A DNA stretch of 64,000 nt from assembly GCF_002233675.1 (NCBI RefSeq), contig NZ_NMUQ01000002.1, positions 269,629-333,628 on the forward strand, in the 5' to 3' direction. A program made the translations under genes and the position numbers. Source of the stretch: Paenibacillus herberti (lineage in GTDB: Bacteria; Bacillota; Bacilli; Paenibacillales; Paenibacillaceae). The notes beneath the pieces are model-generated. The model worked only from the letters and a program-made list of their open reading frames with translations, ran no database searches and had not been told where the DNA came from. Positions 8,418 to 15,823 of the stretch are shown piece after piece; position 1 is the stretch's first letter; each line of letters starts with the position of its first letter.

Positions 8418-8465
8418 TTAGGAACAAAAAAAGTCCTGTCTCCGAACATTGATCGTTGTCTGCAA
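8418..8465 (-). CDS. Candidate 15-residue leader peptide upstream of the nuclease-like gene
   Basis: A TTG start sits five bases after an exceptionally strong AGGAGGAGG ribosome site. It opens a frame coding MQTTINVRRQDFFCS that ends at TAA (8418-8420), 28 bases before the main gene. The frame runs through the whole 3' arm of the attenuator hairpin and its T run, so a ribosome on it would melt the terminator. The peptide has the RRQDFF pattern that could cause stalling, but I know of no family match. Existence is inferred from the site and its position. Confidence 0.45.
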   Translation of the reverse strand: MQTTINVRRQDFFCS

Positions 8466-8522
8466 GTAGACCTCCTCCTAAGAGAAAGAAATCTTGCACA
8501 CAAGATCAATGGGAAACAGGAC
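8426..8522 (-). promoter_or_regulatory. Attenuator (long terminator hairpin) in the leader of the nuclease-like gene
   Basis: On the minus strand ACGTCCTGT..CATTGATC..TTGTGTGCAAG pairs with CTTGCAGACAA..GATCAATG..ACAGGAC. This gives an interrupted stem of about 30 bp with a loop of about 25 nt, followed by seven T (8426-8432). That is an intrinsic terminator between promoter and gene. The loop displays the AGGAGGAGG ribosome site of the leader peptide, so translation and termination are mechanically linked. Confidence 0.65.
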
Positions 8523-8560
8523 GTTCTTCGTCACTGTGATATTGCAATAGCTACACTTAG

Positions 8561-8589
8561 ATTTTAGTTTGACTGTCGGAAGTCCGCAA
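8561..8589 (-). promoter_or_regulatory. Promoter of the nuclease-like gene
   Basis: On the minus strand TTGCGG (8584-8589) and TAAAAT (8561-8566) are spaced by 17 bp. The -10 is 5/6 and the -35 is 3/6. The predicted leader of about 165 nt contains the attenuator. Confidence 0.45.
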
Positions 8590-8601
8590 GAGCTTAAATG
8601 T

Positions 8602-8763
8602 GTTCATAGTGTTCATAGTGTTCATAGTGTTCATAGTGTTCATAGTGTTCATAGTGTTCATAGTGTTCATAGTGTTCATAGTGTTCATAGTGTTCATAGT
8701 GTTCATAGTGTTCATAGCGTTCATAGTGTTCATAGTGTTCATAGTGTTCAATGTGTTCATAGT
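8602..8763. repeat. 9-bp tandem repeat array (GTTCATAGT, 18 units)
   Basis: Eighteen consecutive copies of GTTCATAGT, with only two variant units (GTTCATAGC and GTTCAATGT). All frames are open through it, but none has a start region, so no protein is called. It ends at a perfect palindrome AGTGCTCAAGCACT (8761-8774), which touches the ppsR stop region. The near-identity of the units suggests recent slippage expansion. Confidence 0.95.
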
Positions 8764-8776
8764 GCTCAAGCACTCA

Positions 8777-9595
8777 TCACGCCCGGATCACATGTTTGCG
8801 AGCATCGAGAATAATACCGGCCGTCTCCTCAATAGCGCGGTCCGTCACATCCACGATCAGGCAGCCAAGCTGGCGAAAAAGAGTCCGCGCATGCTCCAGC
8901 TCCTCCGCCACACGCTCCAGGCTAGCGTAGCTAACACCGGAGGGCAAGCCCATACTTTTCAGCCGCTCAATGCGGATGCTGATTAGCTTTTCCGGGTCCA
9001 TCGTCAGTCCGACGAAACGACCGCGCGGTACGCGGAACAGCTCTTCGGGCGGTTTCACCTCAGGCACGAGCGGATAGTTTGCTACTTTGTAGCCTTTGTG
9101 AGCGAGATAGATGCCAAGTGGAGTTTTGGATGTACGGGAAACGCCGAGTAAAATCAGATCCGCATCGCCCCAGCCGACAATATGCTGCCCGTCGTCCGAC
9201 TTGACCGTGAACTCAACGGCTTCGACCCGGTTGAAGTAATCCTCATCCATCCGATGCAGCAATCCGGCCTGCTGTTTGGGTGCTGAGTTGAACGTCCGCA
9301 CGAAGCCTTCCATGACAGGCCCCATAACATCGACCGCAGAGACACCTAGACGGACCGATTCCTGTCTGATCATCTCGCGCAGCTCCGGAAGCACCAGTGT
9401 ATATACCACGAAACTGCCGATTGCAGCGGCATGCTCCATCAACTGGCGGATCTCATCTTCAGATTTGACGTTCGCCCAACGCTCCAACTGAACGGATTGC
9501 GCCTCGAACTGCTTAAGAGTTGCCCGGACGACCGTCTCCGCTGTCTCTCCCGCAGAATCAGAGCAGACTAAAATCCTCTTCATCTCTTCGTTCAA
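8777..9595 (-). CDS. ppsR: Pyruvate, phosphate dikinase regulatory protein (PpsR/PDRP family)
   Basis: A bifunctional serine/threonine kinase and Pi-dependent phosphorylase of the DUF299 family. It inactivates and reactivates PEP synthase or pyruvate phosphate dikinase by modifying the active-site Thr next to the catalytic His. The 272-residue product shows the N-terminal SDSAGETAE block, the P-loop-like GVSRTSKTPLGIYLA near residue 152 and the C-terminal VDVTDRAIEETAG. Its target gene ppdK lies two genes upstream. The first codon is taken as TTG at 9595 (GGGGGCGGGAT upstream), with an ATG four codons later as the alternative. The stop codon is followed within 3 bp by a palindrome and the 9-bp array. 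Confidence 0.93.
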   Translation of the reverse strand: MNEEMKRILVCSDSAGETAETVVRATLKQFEAQSVQLERWANVKSEDEIRQLMEHAAAIGSFVVYTLVLPELREMIRQESVRLGVSAVDVMGPVMEGFVRTFNSAPKQQAGLLHRMDEDYFNRVEAVEFTVKSDDGQHIVGWGDADLILLGVSRTSKTPLGIYLAHKGYKVANYPLVPEVKPPEELFRVPRGRFVGLTMDPEKLISIRIERLKSMGLPSGVSYASLERVAEELEHARTLFRQLGCLIVDVTDRAIEETAGIILDARKHVIRA

Positions 9596-9641
9596 GTTTT
9601 ATCCCGCCCCCTAGCCGTCTCGCTCTCGCCTGGACCTATGT

Positions 9642-10322
9642 TTAATTCCTAGCGGAAGCCTCATAAAAAAGCCGCATTACCGTCGTTTTCGTAATACGCC
9701 CGACGGCTTCTAGCCCTGCATCCGGTCCGCCCTGACGAGGCTGGACAATCGGCACCCCATCGATCTCGCGGGCAATCATGATCGCCATTGCGTCGCGCAC
9801 CGTATGCTGGGGCGTGATCGTCGCCAGATTAGACAGGCGAGTCATCACCAGTCCAAGCGGCATAGACGAAGCCTGCGGATTGCCAATCGCAACCTTGAGC
9901 AAGTCCTTGCGCGAAACAATACCCGCCAAACGTCCCTCGGCATCGACAACAGTAAGGCTGCCTACATTTTCCAGAAACAATGCCACAACAGCATCACTGA
10001 CCGTCGCAGTCTCACGGAGTACAACCGGAACCTCCATAATTTCGCGCACTGGCAGCATAGCTGCATCGGCAGCTCCGTCCGGGCCCGATTCGCTCCCGCC
10101 GTCCTTACCTAGAAAATAGCCGACTTTAGGCTTGGCATCCAAGTAACCGAGCATGACGAGCAGGCCGAGGTCGGAGCGGATCGTTGGACGCGTCACCCCG
10201 AGCAGCTCAGCGATCTGCTCTCCCGTAATCGGAGCACGCCTGCGGACCGTTTCCACGATCTTTTTTTGCCGCGTTGTTAGTTTGATCGCCGTTCCCTCCG
10301 CTCGCTTCATCTTCTCCACCAT
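9642..10322 (-). CDS. ccpN: CcpN-type gluconeogenesis repressor (HTH + two CBS domains)
   Basis: CcpN represses gapB, pckA and sr1 in Bacillus subtilis during growth on glucose. The 226-residue product has a helix-turn-helix at about residues 15-65 (ITGEQIAELLGVTRPTIRSDLGLLVMLGYL, GYF end), then two CBS domains at about 95-150 and 160-220 (IVSRKDLLKVAIGNPQ and IDGVPIVQ). It lies between ppdK and ppsR, as in related genomes, with 22 bp after the ppdK stop. No strong ribosome site precedes the ATG at 10322. An ATG four codons in, with GGTGG ahead, is an alternative. Candidate CcpN sites lie on the glpX promoter, the likely head of this block, which would make the repressor autoregulated. Confidence 0.92.
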   Translation of the reverse strand: MVEKMKRAEGTAIKLTTRQKKIVETVRRRAPITGEQIAELLGVTRPTIRSDLGLLVMLGYLDAKPKVGYFLGKDGGSESGPDGAADAAMLPVREIMEVPVVLRETATVSDAVVALFLENVGSLTVVDAEGRLAGIVSRKDLLKVAIGNPQASSMPLGLVMTRLSNLATITPQHTVRDAMAIMIAREIDGVPIVQPRQGGPDAGLEAVGRITKTTVMRLFYEASARN

Positions 10323-10344
10323 TGTACCCGATGCCGAAGGATTT

Positions 10345-13122
10345 TTACACCGGCACGGCTTCTTTGCGACCAGGCAGTGGATCAGCCTCAAGAACGGCTT
10401 GCGCCGCTGCAATGCGGGCCATCGGAATGCGATAAGGGGAGCAACTGACATAGTCGAGTCCGATCGCATGGCAAAAGAAAATCGATTCACGGTCGCCGCC
10501 ATGCTCGCCGCAAATGCCGGTTTTAAGATCCGGTCGCACCGCGCGGCCGTTCTCCGCCGCCATCTGGATCAGTTGCCCAACACCGTCCGTGTCCAGCACC
10601 TGGAATGGGTTGCTCGGCAGTAGTTTGCGCTCCACATAACGGGCAAGGAACTTGCCCTCGGCGTCATCGCGACTGTAGCCGTAAGTCATTTGCGTTAAAT
10701 CATTGGTACCAAAGGAGAAAAAGTCCGCATGCACCGCGATCTGCCCCGCCGTCAGCGCCGCTCTCGGCACCTCGATCATCGTGCCGATGCGGATCGGCCG
10801 CGCCTCGCGCTGCTCCGCCGATAGCAGGCGGCGAGCGGTCTCCTCGACCTCCGCCCGCAGCAGTCCCAGCTCCGCGGCGGCGCCAACGAGCGGGATCATA
10901 ATTTCCGCACGCACATCCACGCCCCGCTCCGCGCAGGCTGCCACTGCGCGGCATACTGCCTCCGCCTGCATCCGGTAAATTTCCGGATGCATAATGCCAA
11001 GGCGGCAGCCGCGCTGGCCGAGCATCGGATTCGTTTCGCGAAGCGCCTCCGAGCGCCGCAGCAGCCTTTGCAAGTGCAGCCGCTCCGCTTTTTCCGTTGT
11101 CGCATCCAGCTTGCGTTGCAGCTCCTCCCGTCCCGGAAGGAACTCATGCAGCGGCGGGTCCAGTAGCCGGATCGTAACCGGTAAGCCGTCCATGGCCTCA
11201 AAAATGCCCTCGAAATCCTGCTGCTGCATCGGCAACAGCTCAGCCAGAGCATTCTCACGCTCAAGTTCTGTTTCAGCGGCGATCATCTGTTGCATGACTA
11301 CCAGTCGTTCCGGCGCAAAAAACATATGCTCCGTGCGGCATAGCCCAATCCCCTGAGCGCCGAGTGAACGAGCGGTCCGGGCATCCTCCGGCGTATCTGC
11401 ATTGGCATATACCGCCAGCCTGCGAATTTCGTCGGCCCAGCGCAGCACCTTAAGCAACTCCTCCGATGCAACCGGCTCGCGAAGCGGCATCTGGCCTAGA
11501 ATGACCCGGCCCGTGCTGCCATCCAGCGTCAGCCAGTCGCCTTCACGGATGAATGTGCTTGTGCCTTTGCCAGAAGCTGCAGCTGCACCTGCACCTGCAC
11601 CTGCACCTGCACCTGCACCTGCACCTGTTCCTACACTTAAACTCGCAGCCACGCCTGTGCCTATTCCCCCACGCACCGACATGCAGCGTGCATCCACATC
11701 AACTTCCAGCGCCTCGCAGCCGCAGATGGCCGGCTTGCCCATGCCACGCGCCACTACTGCGGCATGGCTCGTCATTCCGCCGCGACTCGTCAAAATGCCC
11801 TCCGCGGCGAGCACGCCGTGAATGTCATCCGGCGTCGTTTCCGGCCGGATTAGAATAACCGGCCGGCCCTCACGGCTCCAGCTCTCAGCGGTATCCGCAT
11901 CGAAAACAGCCATGCCGATTGCCGCCCCTGGCGAGGCCGGCAGCCCGCTTGCGAGCGGCTGCGCCCCGGCCGACTCGTCGATGCCTCGGTGCAGCAGCTG
12001 CTCTAGATGAGGCAGCTCCACCCGCCGAACCGCTTCCTCACGGCTGATCCTGCCTTCGCGGACAAGATCAACCGCAATGCGCAGAGCAGCTTGAGCATTG
12101 CGCTTGCCGCCGCGCGTTTGCAGCAAAAACAGCTTGTTATGCTCCACCGTAAACTCGATATCCTGCATATCGCCATAGCGCATCTCCAGCTTCGAGCACC
12201 ATGTCTCCAGCTCGTCATATACTTCCGGCATAATGTTTTGCAGTTCTGCGATCGGGCGCGGAGTTCGCACTCCCGCAACCACGTCCTCTCCCTGCGCATT
12301 TACGAGGAACTCTCCGTAAAGACCCGGCTCTCCAGTAGAAGGATTACGCGTAAATACAACCCCTGTGCCGCAATCGTCTCCTTTATTACCAAAAGCCATC
12401 TGCTGAATCGTCACGGCCGTTCCCTGCAAATCAGAAATTCGGTTGATCCCACGATAAATTCGAGCTCGCTGATTGTTCCACGAACGGAATACCGCTTCCA
12501 CAGCGAGCCTCAGCTGCTCCAATACATCTTGCGGGAACGGACGACCGGCAGCAGCAGCAACCGAATTCTTGTACTGCTGGACCAGTTCTTGCCACGCAGC
12601 GCCACTCAATTGCTGATCCTCTGTGCAGCCGTGGTTGTGCTTGAGCTTTTCCAGCAACCGCTCGAACCGCCAGGAATCCAGTCCCAGCACAACTTCCCCG
12701 AACATCTGGATAAGGCGACGATAACAGTCGTAAGCAAAGCGCTCGTCTCCGGTCTGGGCCGCCAACGCTTCCACCGTTTCATCGTTCAGGCCAAGGTTGA
12801 GGATCGTATCCATCATGCCCGGCATGGAGGCCACCGCCCCGGAGCGCACCGAAACGAGCAAGGGATCTACGCGGTCTCCTAGCCGCTGGCCCGTCTTCTC
12901 CTCCAGTCTGCTAAGCGCCTCTTGAATACTCGCCCACAGCTCTTCGGAAAAAACTTCGCCATCACGGAAATAGTCCATACAAGCCTCCGTCGTAACGGTA
13001 AAACCGGGGGGCACAGGAACACCGGCCGCTGTCATCTCTGCCAGATTAGCCCCTTTGCCTCCTAGCAGGTTTTTCATGCCGAAATGGCCTTCCTCGAAAA
13101 AATAAACCTTCCGCTCCGCCAT
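10345..13122 (-). CDS. ppdK: Pyruvate, phosphate dikinase
   Basis: Interconverts pyruvate, ATP and Pi with PEP, AMP and PPi. In this setting it makes PEP for gluconeogenesis. The product is 925 residues, longer than the usual ~875. Domains in order are an ATP-grasp region (1-340), the swivelling phosphohistidine domain with the catalytic His453 in GGMTSHAAVVARGMGKP (Thr451 being the expected PpsR target), and the C-terminal TIM barrel with Cys871 in KTGICGEHGGD. The extra length includes a low-complexity Gly-Ala insert at about residues 485-524, coded by a GCACCT hexamer repeat (+ strand). The ATG at 13122 uses GGGGAGGA inside the end of the preceding small gene, only 3 bp away, so the two are translationally coupled. 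Confidence 0.96.
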   Translation of the reverse strand: MAERKVYFFEEGHFGMKNLLGGKGANLAEMTAAGVPVPPGFTVTTEACMDYFRDGEVFSEELWASIQEALSRLEEKTGQRLGDRVDPLLVSVRSGAVASMPGMMDTILNLGLNDETVEALAAQTGDERFAYDCYRRLIQMFGEVVLGLDSWRFERLLEKLKHNHGCTEDQQLSGAAWQELVQQYKNSVAAAAGRPFPQDVLEQLRLAVEAVFRSWNNQRARIYRGINRISDLQGTAVTIQQMAFGNKGDDCGTGVVFTRNPSTGEPGLYGEFLVNAQGEDVVAGVRTPRPIAELQNIMPEVYDELETWCSKLEMRYGDMQDIEFTVEHNKLFLLQTRGGKRNAQAALRIAVDLVREGRISREEAVRRVELPHLEQLLHRGIDESAGAQPLASGLPASPGAAIGMAVFDADTAESWSREGRPVILIRPETTPDDIHGVLAAEGILTSRGGMTSHAAVVARGMGKPAICGCEALEVDVDARCMSVRGGIGTGVAASLSVGTGAGAGAGAGAGAGAAAASGKGTSTFIREGDWLTLDGSTGRVILGQMPLREPVASEELLKVLRWADEIRRLAVYANADTPEDARTARSLGAQGIGLCRTEHMFFAPERLVVMQQMIAAETELERENALAELLPMQQQDFEGIFEAMDGLPVTIRLLDPPLHEFLPGREELQRKLDATTEKAERLHLQRLLRRSEALRETNPMLGQRGCRLGIMHPEIYRMQAEAVCRAVAACAERGVDVRAEIMIPLVGAAAELGLLRAEVEETARRLLSAEQREARPIRIGTMIEVPRAALTAGQIAVHADFFSFGTNDLTQMTYGYSRDDAEGKFLARYVERKLLPSNPFQVLDTDGVGQLIQMAAENGRAVRPDLKTGICGEHGGDRESIFFCHAIGLDYVSCSPYRIPMARIAAAQAVLEADPLPGRKEAVPV

Positions 13123-13125
13123 CCT

Positions 13126-13332
13126 CTATTCCTCCCCAGCCGATGCCACTACCGCTGCCATAACCGCTGCCGCTTCCGGCTGCAGCTCTCGACAGTTCAA
13201 CGACTCGCAAAGACTATAAAAACGCCTGACTCTGTTCGTAGGAAGCGTATACATAATCTCATTGCAATTCCGGCACAGCACCAGACCGTATTCCAACTTG
13301 CTGCCCACCACAGCCGCTTGTTCCGCTTTCAT
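13126..13332 (-). CDS. Small zinc-ribbon-like protein, SR1P (GapA-binding peptide) candidate
   Basis: A 68-residue protein with two Cys pairs (C20, C23, C42, C47) in GLVLCRNCNEI and RFYSLCESLNC. The pattern matches, as I recall it, the Bacillus SR1P peptide, in which a short GTIVCQxC segment and a YGxC segment flank a similar gap. SR1P binds glyceraldehyde-3-phosphate dehydrogenase GapA and is encoded by the CcpN-repressed RNA SR1. Here the gene lies between gapB and ppdK, inside a CcpN-linked block, which supports the match independently. The Ala-rich tail beyond residue 50 is extra. The ATG at 13332 follows AAGGGGATGAG. The family call remains an inference. Confidence 0.6.
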   Translation of the reverse strand: MKAEQAAVVGSKLEYGLVLCRNCNEIMYTLPTNRVRRFYSLCESLNCRELQPEAAAVMAAVVASAGEE

Positions 13333-13410
13333 GTGCTCATCCCCTTTTGAGAATTAATGGTATAGGCCTTCCATCCCGCTAACAGTCCAACGCGTTAAAC
13401 ATTCATCCTG

Positions 13411-14457
13411 TTAAAATAAAACCTGTTCCTGAACATCAGCCCACCGGACTTCCTTTCCGCAGCGGCTGGAAATCAGGTCAGCTAAATCGATGACGCGGCA
13501 GGCGTAGCCCCACTCGTTGTCATACCAGGCGCTGAGCTGGATGGAGCTGCCGCGGACGAGCAGACTGAGCCCGTCAACAACGGCGGACTTGTCGCAGCCG
13601 ATATAATCGGCCGAAACGAGCGGCAGCTCGCTGTAGCCGACATATGCCCCTATGGGACCAGTTGTCGCTTCCTGAAATGCCGCTCGAACAGCTTCAGCGC
13701 CAACTGGCTCGCCAAGCTCAAGTTGCAGCTGCAGCAGAGATACATCCGCTACCGGGACGCGTACCGCCGTGCCTTGAATGAGCGGCGCAAGCTCCGGAAG
13801 CACCTCTTTAAGTGCTTTGGACATGCCCGTGACGGCCGGTACGATTGAGGAAGTGCAAGCCCGGGCCCTTCTCAAGTCGCGATGCGGATTGTCCATATGA
13901 TTCTGATCGTTGGTAAAAGCATGGATCGAAGTCGCCCAGCCTCCCCGCACGCCAAAGGCCTGATGAAGCACCTTCAGCACCGGTGCCAGGCAGTTCGTCG
14001 TACAGGATGCAGCTGAAATTAGGCGATGCAGCTCCGGGTCAAATGCGGATTCGTTCACGCCCATGACGGCGGTCAGATCCGCCTCCCCGGGAGAGGTCAG
14101 CAGCACTCGCGCCGCTCCTGCCGTCAGATGCCCCTCCATACCGGCACGCTTTGTGAATGCTCCGGTGGCGTCAATGACGAGGTCAATGTCAAGCCGTTTC
14201 CACGGCAGTCGGGCTGGGTCTCTTTCGGAGACGAGCTCGATTCTGCGTGACCTTACGATCAAGCTGCTATCAGACGGTTCAATACCGCCTTCCCACCGTC
14301 CATGCACCGTGTCGTATTTCAGCAGATGGGCAAGCGTTTCGGCCGGGCAGGTCGTATTGATGGCAACTAGCTCAAGTCCAGATGATGAAGGCAGATCGAG
14401 CAGTCGCCGTATGCACAGCCTTCCGATTCGTCCCGTTCCGCTAATCGCAACCCGCAT
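13411..14457 (-). CDS. gapB: Glyceraldehyde-3-phosphate dehydrogenase, gluconeogenic type (GapB)
   Basis: Reduces 1,3-bisphosphoglycerate in the gluconeogenic direction, probably with NADPH. The 348-residue product has the catalytic Cys152 in SAASCTTNCLAP and His179 in SIHAFTNDQN. The nucleotide loop reads AISGTGRIGR instead of the glycolytic INGFGRIGR, and INTTCPAETLAHLLKYDT replaces the usual INDL block. These features fit GapB better than GapA. The neighbours are glpX upstream and ppdK downstream, all gluconeogenic. A ribosome site AAAGGAG precedes the ATG. About 100 AT-rich bp separate it from glpX, so an extra promoter is possible, although I found no convincing CcpN site there. Confidence 0.92.
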   Translation of the reverse strand: MRVAISGTGRIGRLCIRRLLDLPSSSGLELVAINTTCPAETLAHLLKYDTVHGRWEGGIEPSDSSLIVRSRRIELVSERDPARLPWKRLDIDLVIDATGAFTKRAGMEGHLTAGAARVLLTSPGEADLTAVMGVNESAFDPELHRLISAASCTTNCLAPVLKVLHQAFGVRGGWATSIHAFTNDQNHMDNPHRDLRRARACTSSIVPAVTGMSKALKEVLPELAPLIQGTAVRVPVADVSLLQLQLELGEPVGAEAVRAAFQEATTGPIGAYVGYSELPLVSADYIGCDKSAVVDGLSLLVRGSSIQLSAWYDNEWGYACRVIDLADLISSRCGKEVRWADVQEQVLF

Positions 14458-14556
14458 GATGCATTCTCCTTTAACTCTAAAATATAATACTCATAAATTA
14501 TTTATGACGCCTAATAAGATATGCGTTCCCGATAGCAATATGCTTGAACGCCGGCG

Positions 14557-15537
14557 TCAGCCGATTGCCTGTTCTCCCCGCTCAACTGCCTTCAGCGACA
14601 AATCATGGCGCGTATGAATATACCTTACGGTGCGCGTAGCTGCCCGCATGACGACCGAATGGGTATGCGCCATACGGCCCGGCAAATACCTAACGCCTTC
14701 TAGGAAGTCACCCTTCGTGACACCTGTAGCGGCAAAAATAACATCTCCATTACCAGCCATATCCTTCGTACCGAGAACTCGGGACGGGTTGGAGATTCCC
14801 ATTAGAATACAGCGCCTTAGCTGTTCGTCATTTTCCGGCAACAGCCGGCCTTGGATCTCGCCGCCCAGGCATTTGATCGCCGCAGCCGCCAGCACACCTT
14901 CCGGCGCTCCGCCCGAACCAACATAAAGGTCTACGCCTGTCTCGGGATAACAAGGGGCCATCGCTCCTGTGACATCCCCATCAGTCAGCAGCCGAATGCG
15001 GACGCCGAGCTCTCGCAGCTCGCTCATTAACGCGGCATGGCGCGGCCGATCGAGCAGGAGCACGGTCAGCTCCGACAACGGCTTGTCGAGCTCACGCGCT
15101 GCTTTGCGTACTGTGGCGGATAACGGATCAAGCAGGTTTAGCCTTCCAGCCAGCTCCGGACCAACAGCGAGCTTTTCCATATACATGTCCGGAGCATGAA
15201 GCAGTTGGCCTTTGGGTGCTAATGCCAGTACGGAAATTGCATTGTTCAACCCCCGCGCAGCCAGCTCCGTGCCTTCCAGCGGATCAACGGCTACATCCAC
15301 CTCCGGGCCGATCCCGGTACCAAGCTTCTCGCCGATGTACAACATCGGAGCCTCGTCCATCTCACCTTCTCCGATGACTACTTTGCCGCGAATCGAGATC
15401 GATCCGAACATTCTCCTCATCGCTTCCGTAGCAGCATCATCCGCTTGCATCTTGCTGCCTCGTCCGACCCAAGGCGCGGACGCCAGCGCCGCAAGCTCGG
15501 TTACACGGACAACCTCAAGTGCCAATTCCCGTTCCAT
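14557..15537 (-). CDS. glpX: Fructose-1,6-bisphosphatase class II
   Basis: Hydrolyses fructose 1,6-bisphosphate to fructose 6-phosphate, the irreversible upper step of gluconeogenesis. The 326-residue product has the metal-binding GEGEMDEAP at residues 56-64, DPLEGT at 85-90, and the sugar-binding LTDGDVTGAM and VGSGGAPEGV blocks near residues 184 and 211. The ATG at 15537 follows AAGGGGTGAGG. It is the first of six minus-strand genes for gluconeogenesis, and the promoter ahead of it carries two CcpN-like sites. Confidence 0.95.
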   Translation of the reverse strand: MERELALEVVRVTELAALASAPWVGRGSKMQADDAATEAMRRMFGSISIRGKVVIGEGEMDEAPMLYIGEKLGTGIGPEVDVAVDPLEGTELAARGLNNAISVLALAPKGQLLHAPDMYMEKLAVGPELAGRLNLLDPLSATVRKAARELDKPLSELTVLLLDRPRHAALMSELRELGVRIRLLTDGDVTGAMAPCYPETGVDLYVGSGGAPEGVLAAAAIKCLGGEIQGRLLPENDEQLRRCILMGISNPSRVLGTKDMAGNGDVIFAATGVTKGDFLEGVRYLPGRMAHTHSVVMRAATRTVRYIHTRHDLSLKAVERGEQAIG

Positions 15538-15585
15538 GCCCTCACCCCTTCCGCCTCTACTTGCTTAAGTTTCAATCTCAGAAAT

Positions 15586-15614
15586 AATGTAACACAATTA
15601 AATATGAGTCACAA
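15586..15614 (-). promoter_or_regulatory. glpX promoter with CcpN-like sites
   Basis: On the minus strand TTGTGA (15609-15614) and TACATT (15586-15591) are spaced by 17 bp. TGTGTTACATT (15586-15596) matches the published CcpN consensus TRTGHYATAYW at 10 of 11 positions and covers the -10. TGTGACTCATA (15603-15613) matches at 9 of 11 and covers the -35. Paired sites over a promoter are the known mode of CcpN repression. Not shown experimentally here. Confidence 0.5.
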
Positions 15615-15705
15615 TAGGCGAATAATCATCTATTTAGGATGCATAAATGAGCAGGACGTCCCAAAAGCCCCACTCTAAATCTAAAAATCATTAAGCTGCA
15701 TCAGC

Positions 15706-15751
15706 AAAACGGGAGGAGACTGAGCATGGCTCAGTCTCCTCCCGTTTTTTT
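15706..15751 (+). terminator. Strong hairpin with T run upstream of glpX
   Basis: A 19-bp stem ACGGGAGGAGACTGAGC/GCTCAGTCTCCTCCCGT with an ATG loop is followed by seven T on the plus strand. No plus-strand gene precedes it, so it either insulates glpX or ends a short divergent RNA. On the minus strand only four T follow, and its upstream gene would be the aldo/keto reductase. Confidence 0.75.
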
Positions 15752-15823
15752 CTGTGAATGCTAATATCAAATCTCTTTTAATGCCAACTAATCTCATCGC
15801 ACACCAGTTCGACCATTCATGCT

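Noticed and set aside
8557..8986. Open frames through the 9-bp array (VHS, MNT and FIV tripeptide repeats)
   Set aside because: All frames of a 9-bp repeat are open by construction, and no start region or ribosome site belongs to them.
12007..12882. A 291-codon plus-strand frame inside ppdK
   Set aside because: It is antisense to a certain gene with all catalytic motifs. Long mirror frames are common in GC-rich genes and this one has no family features.
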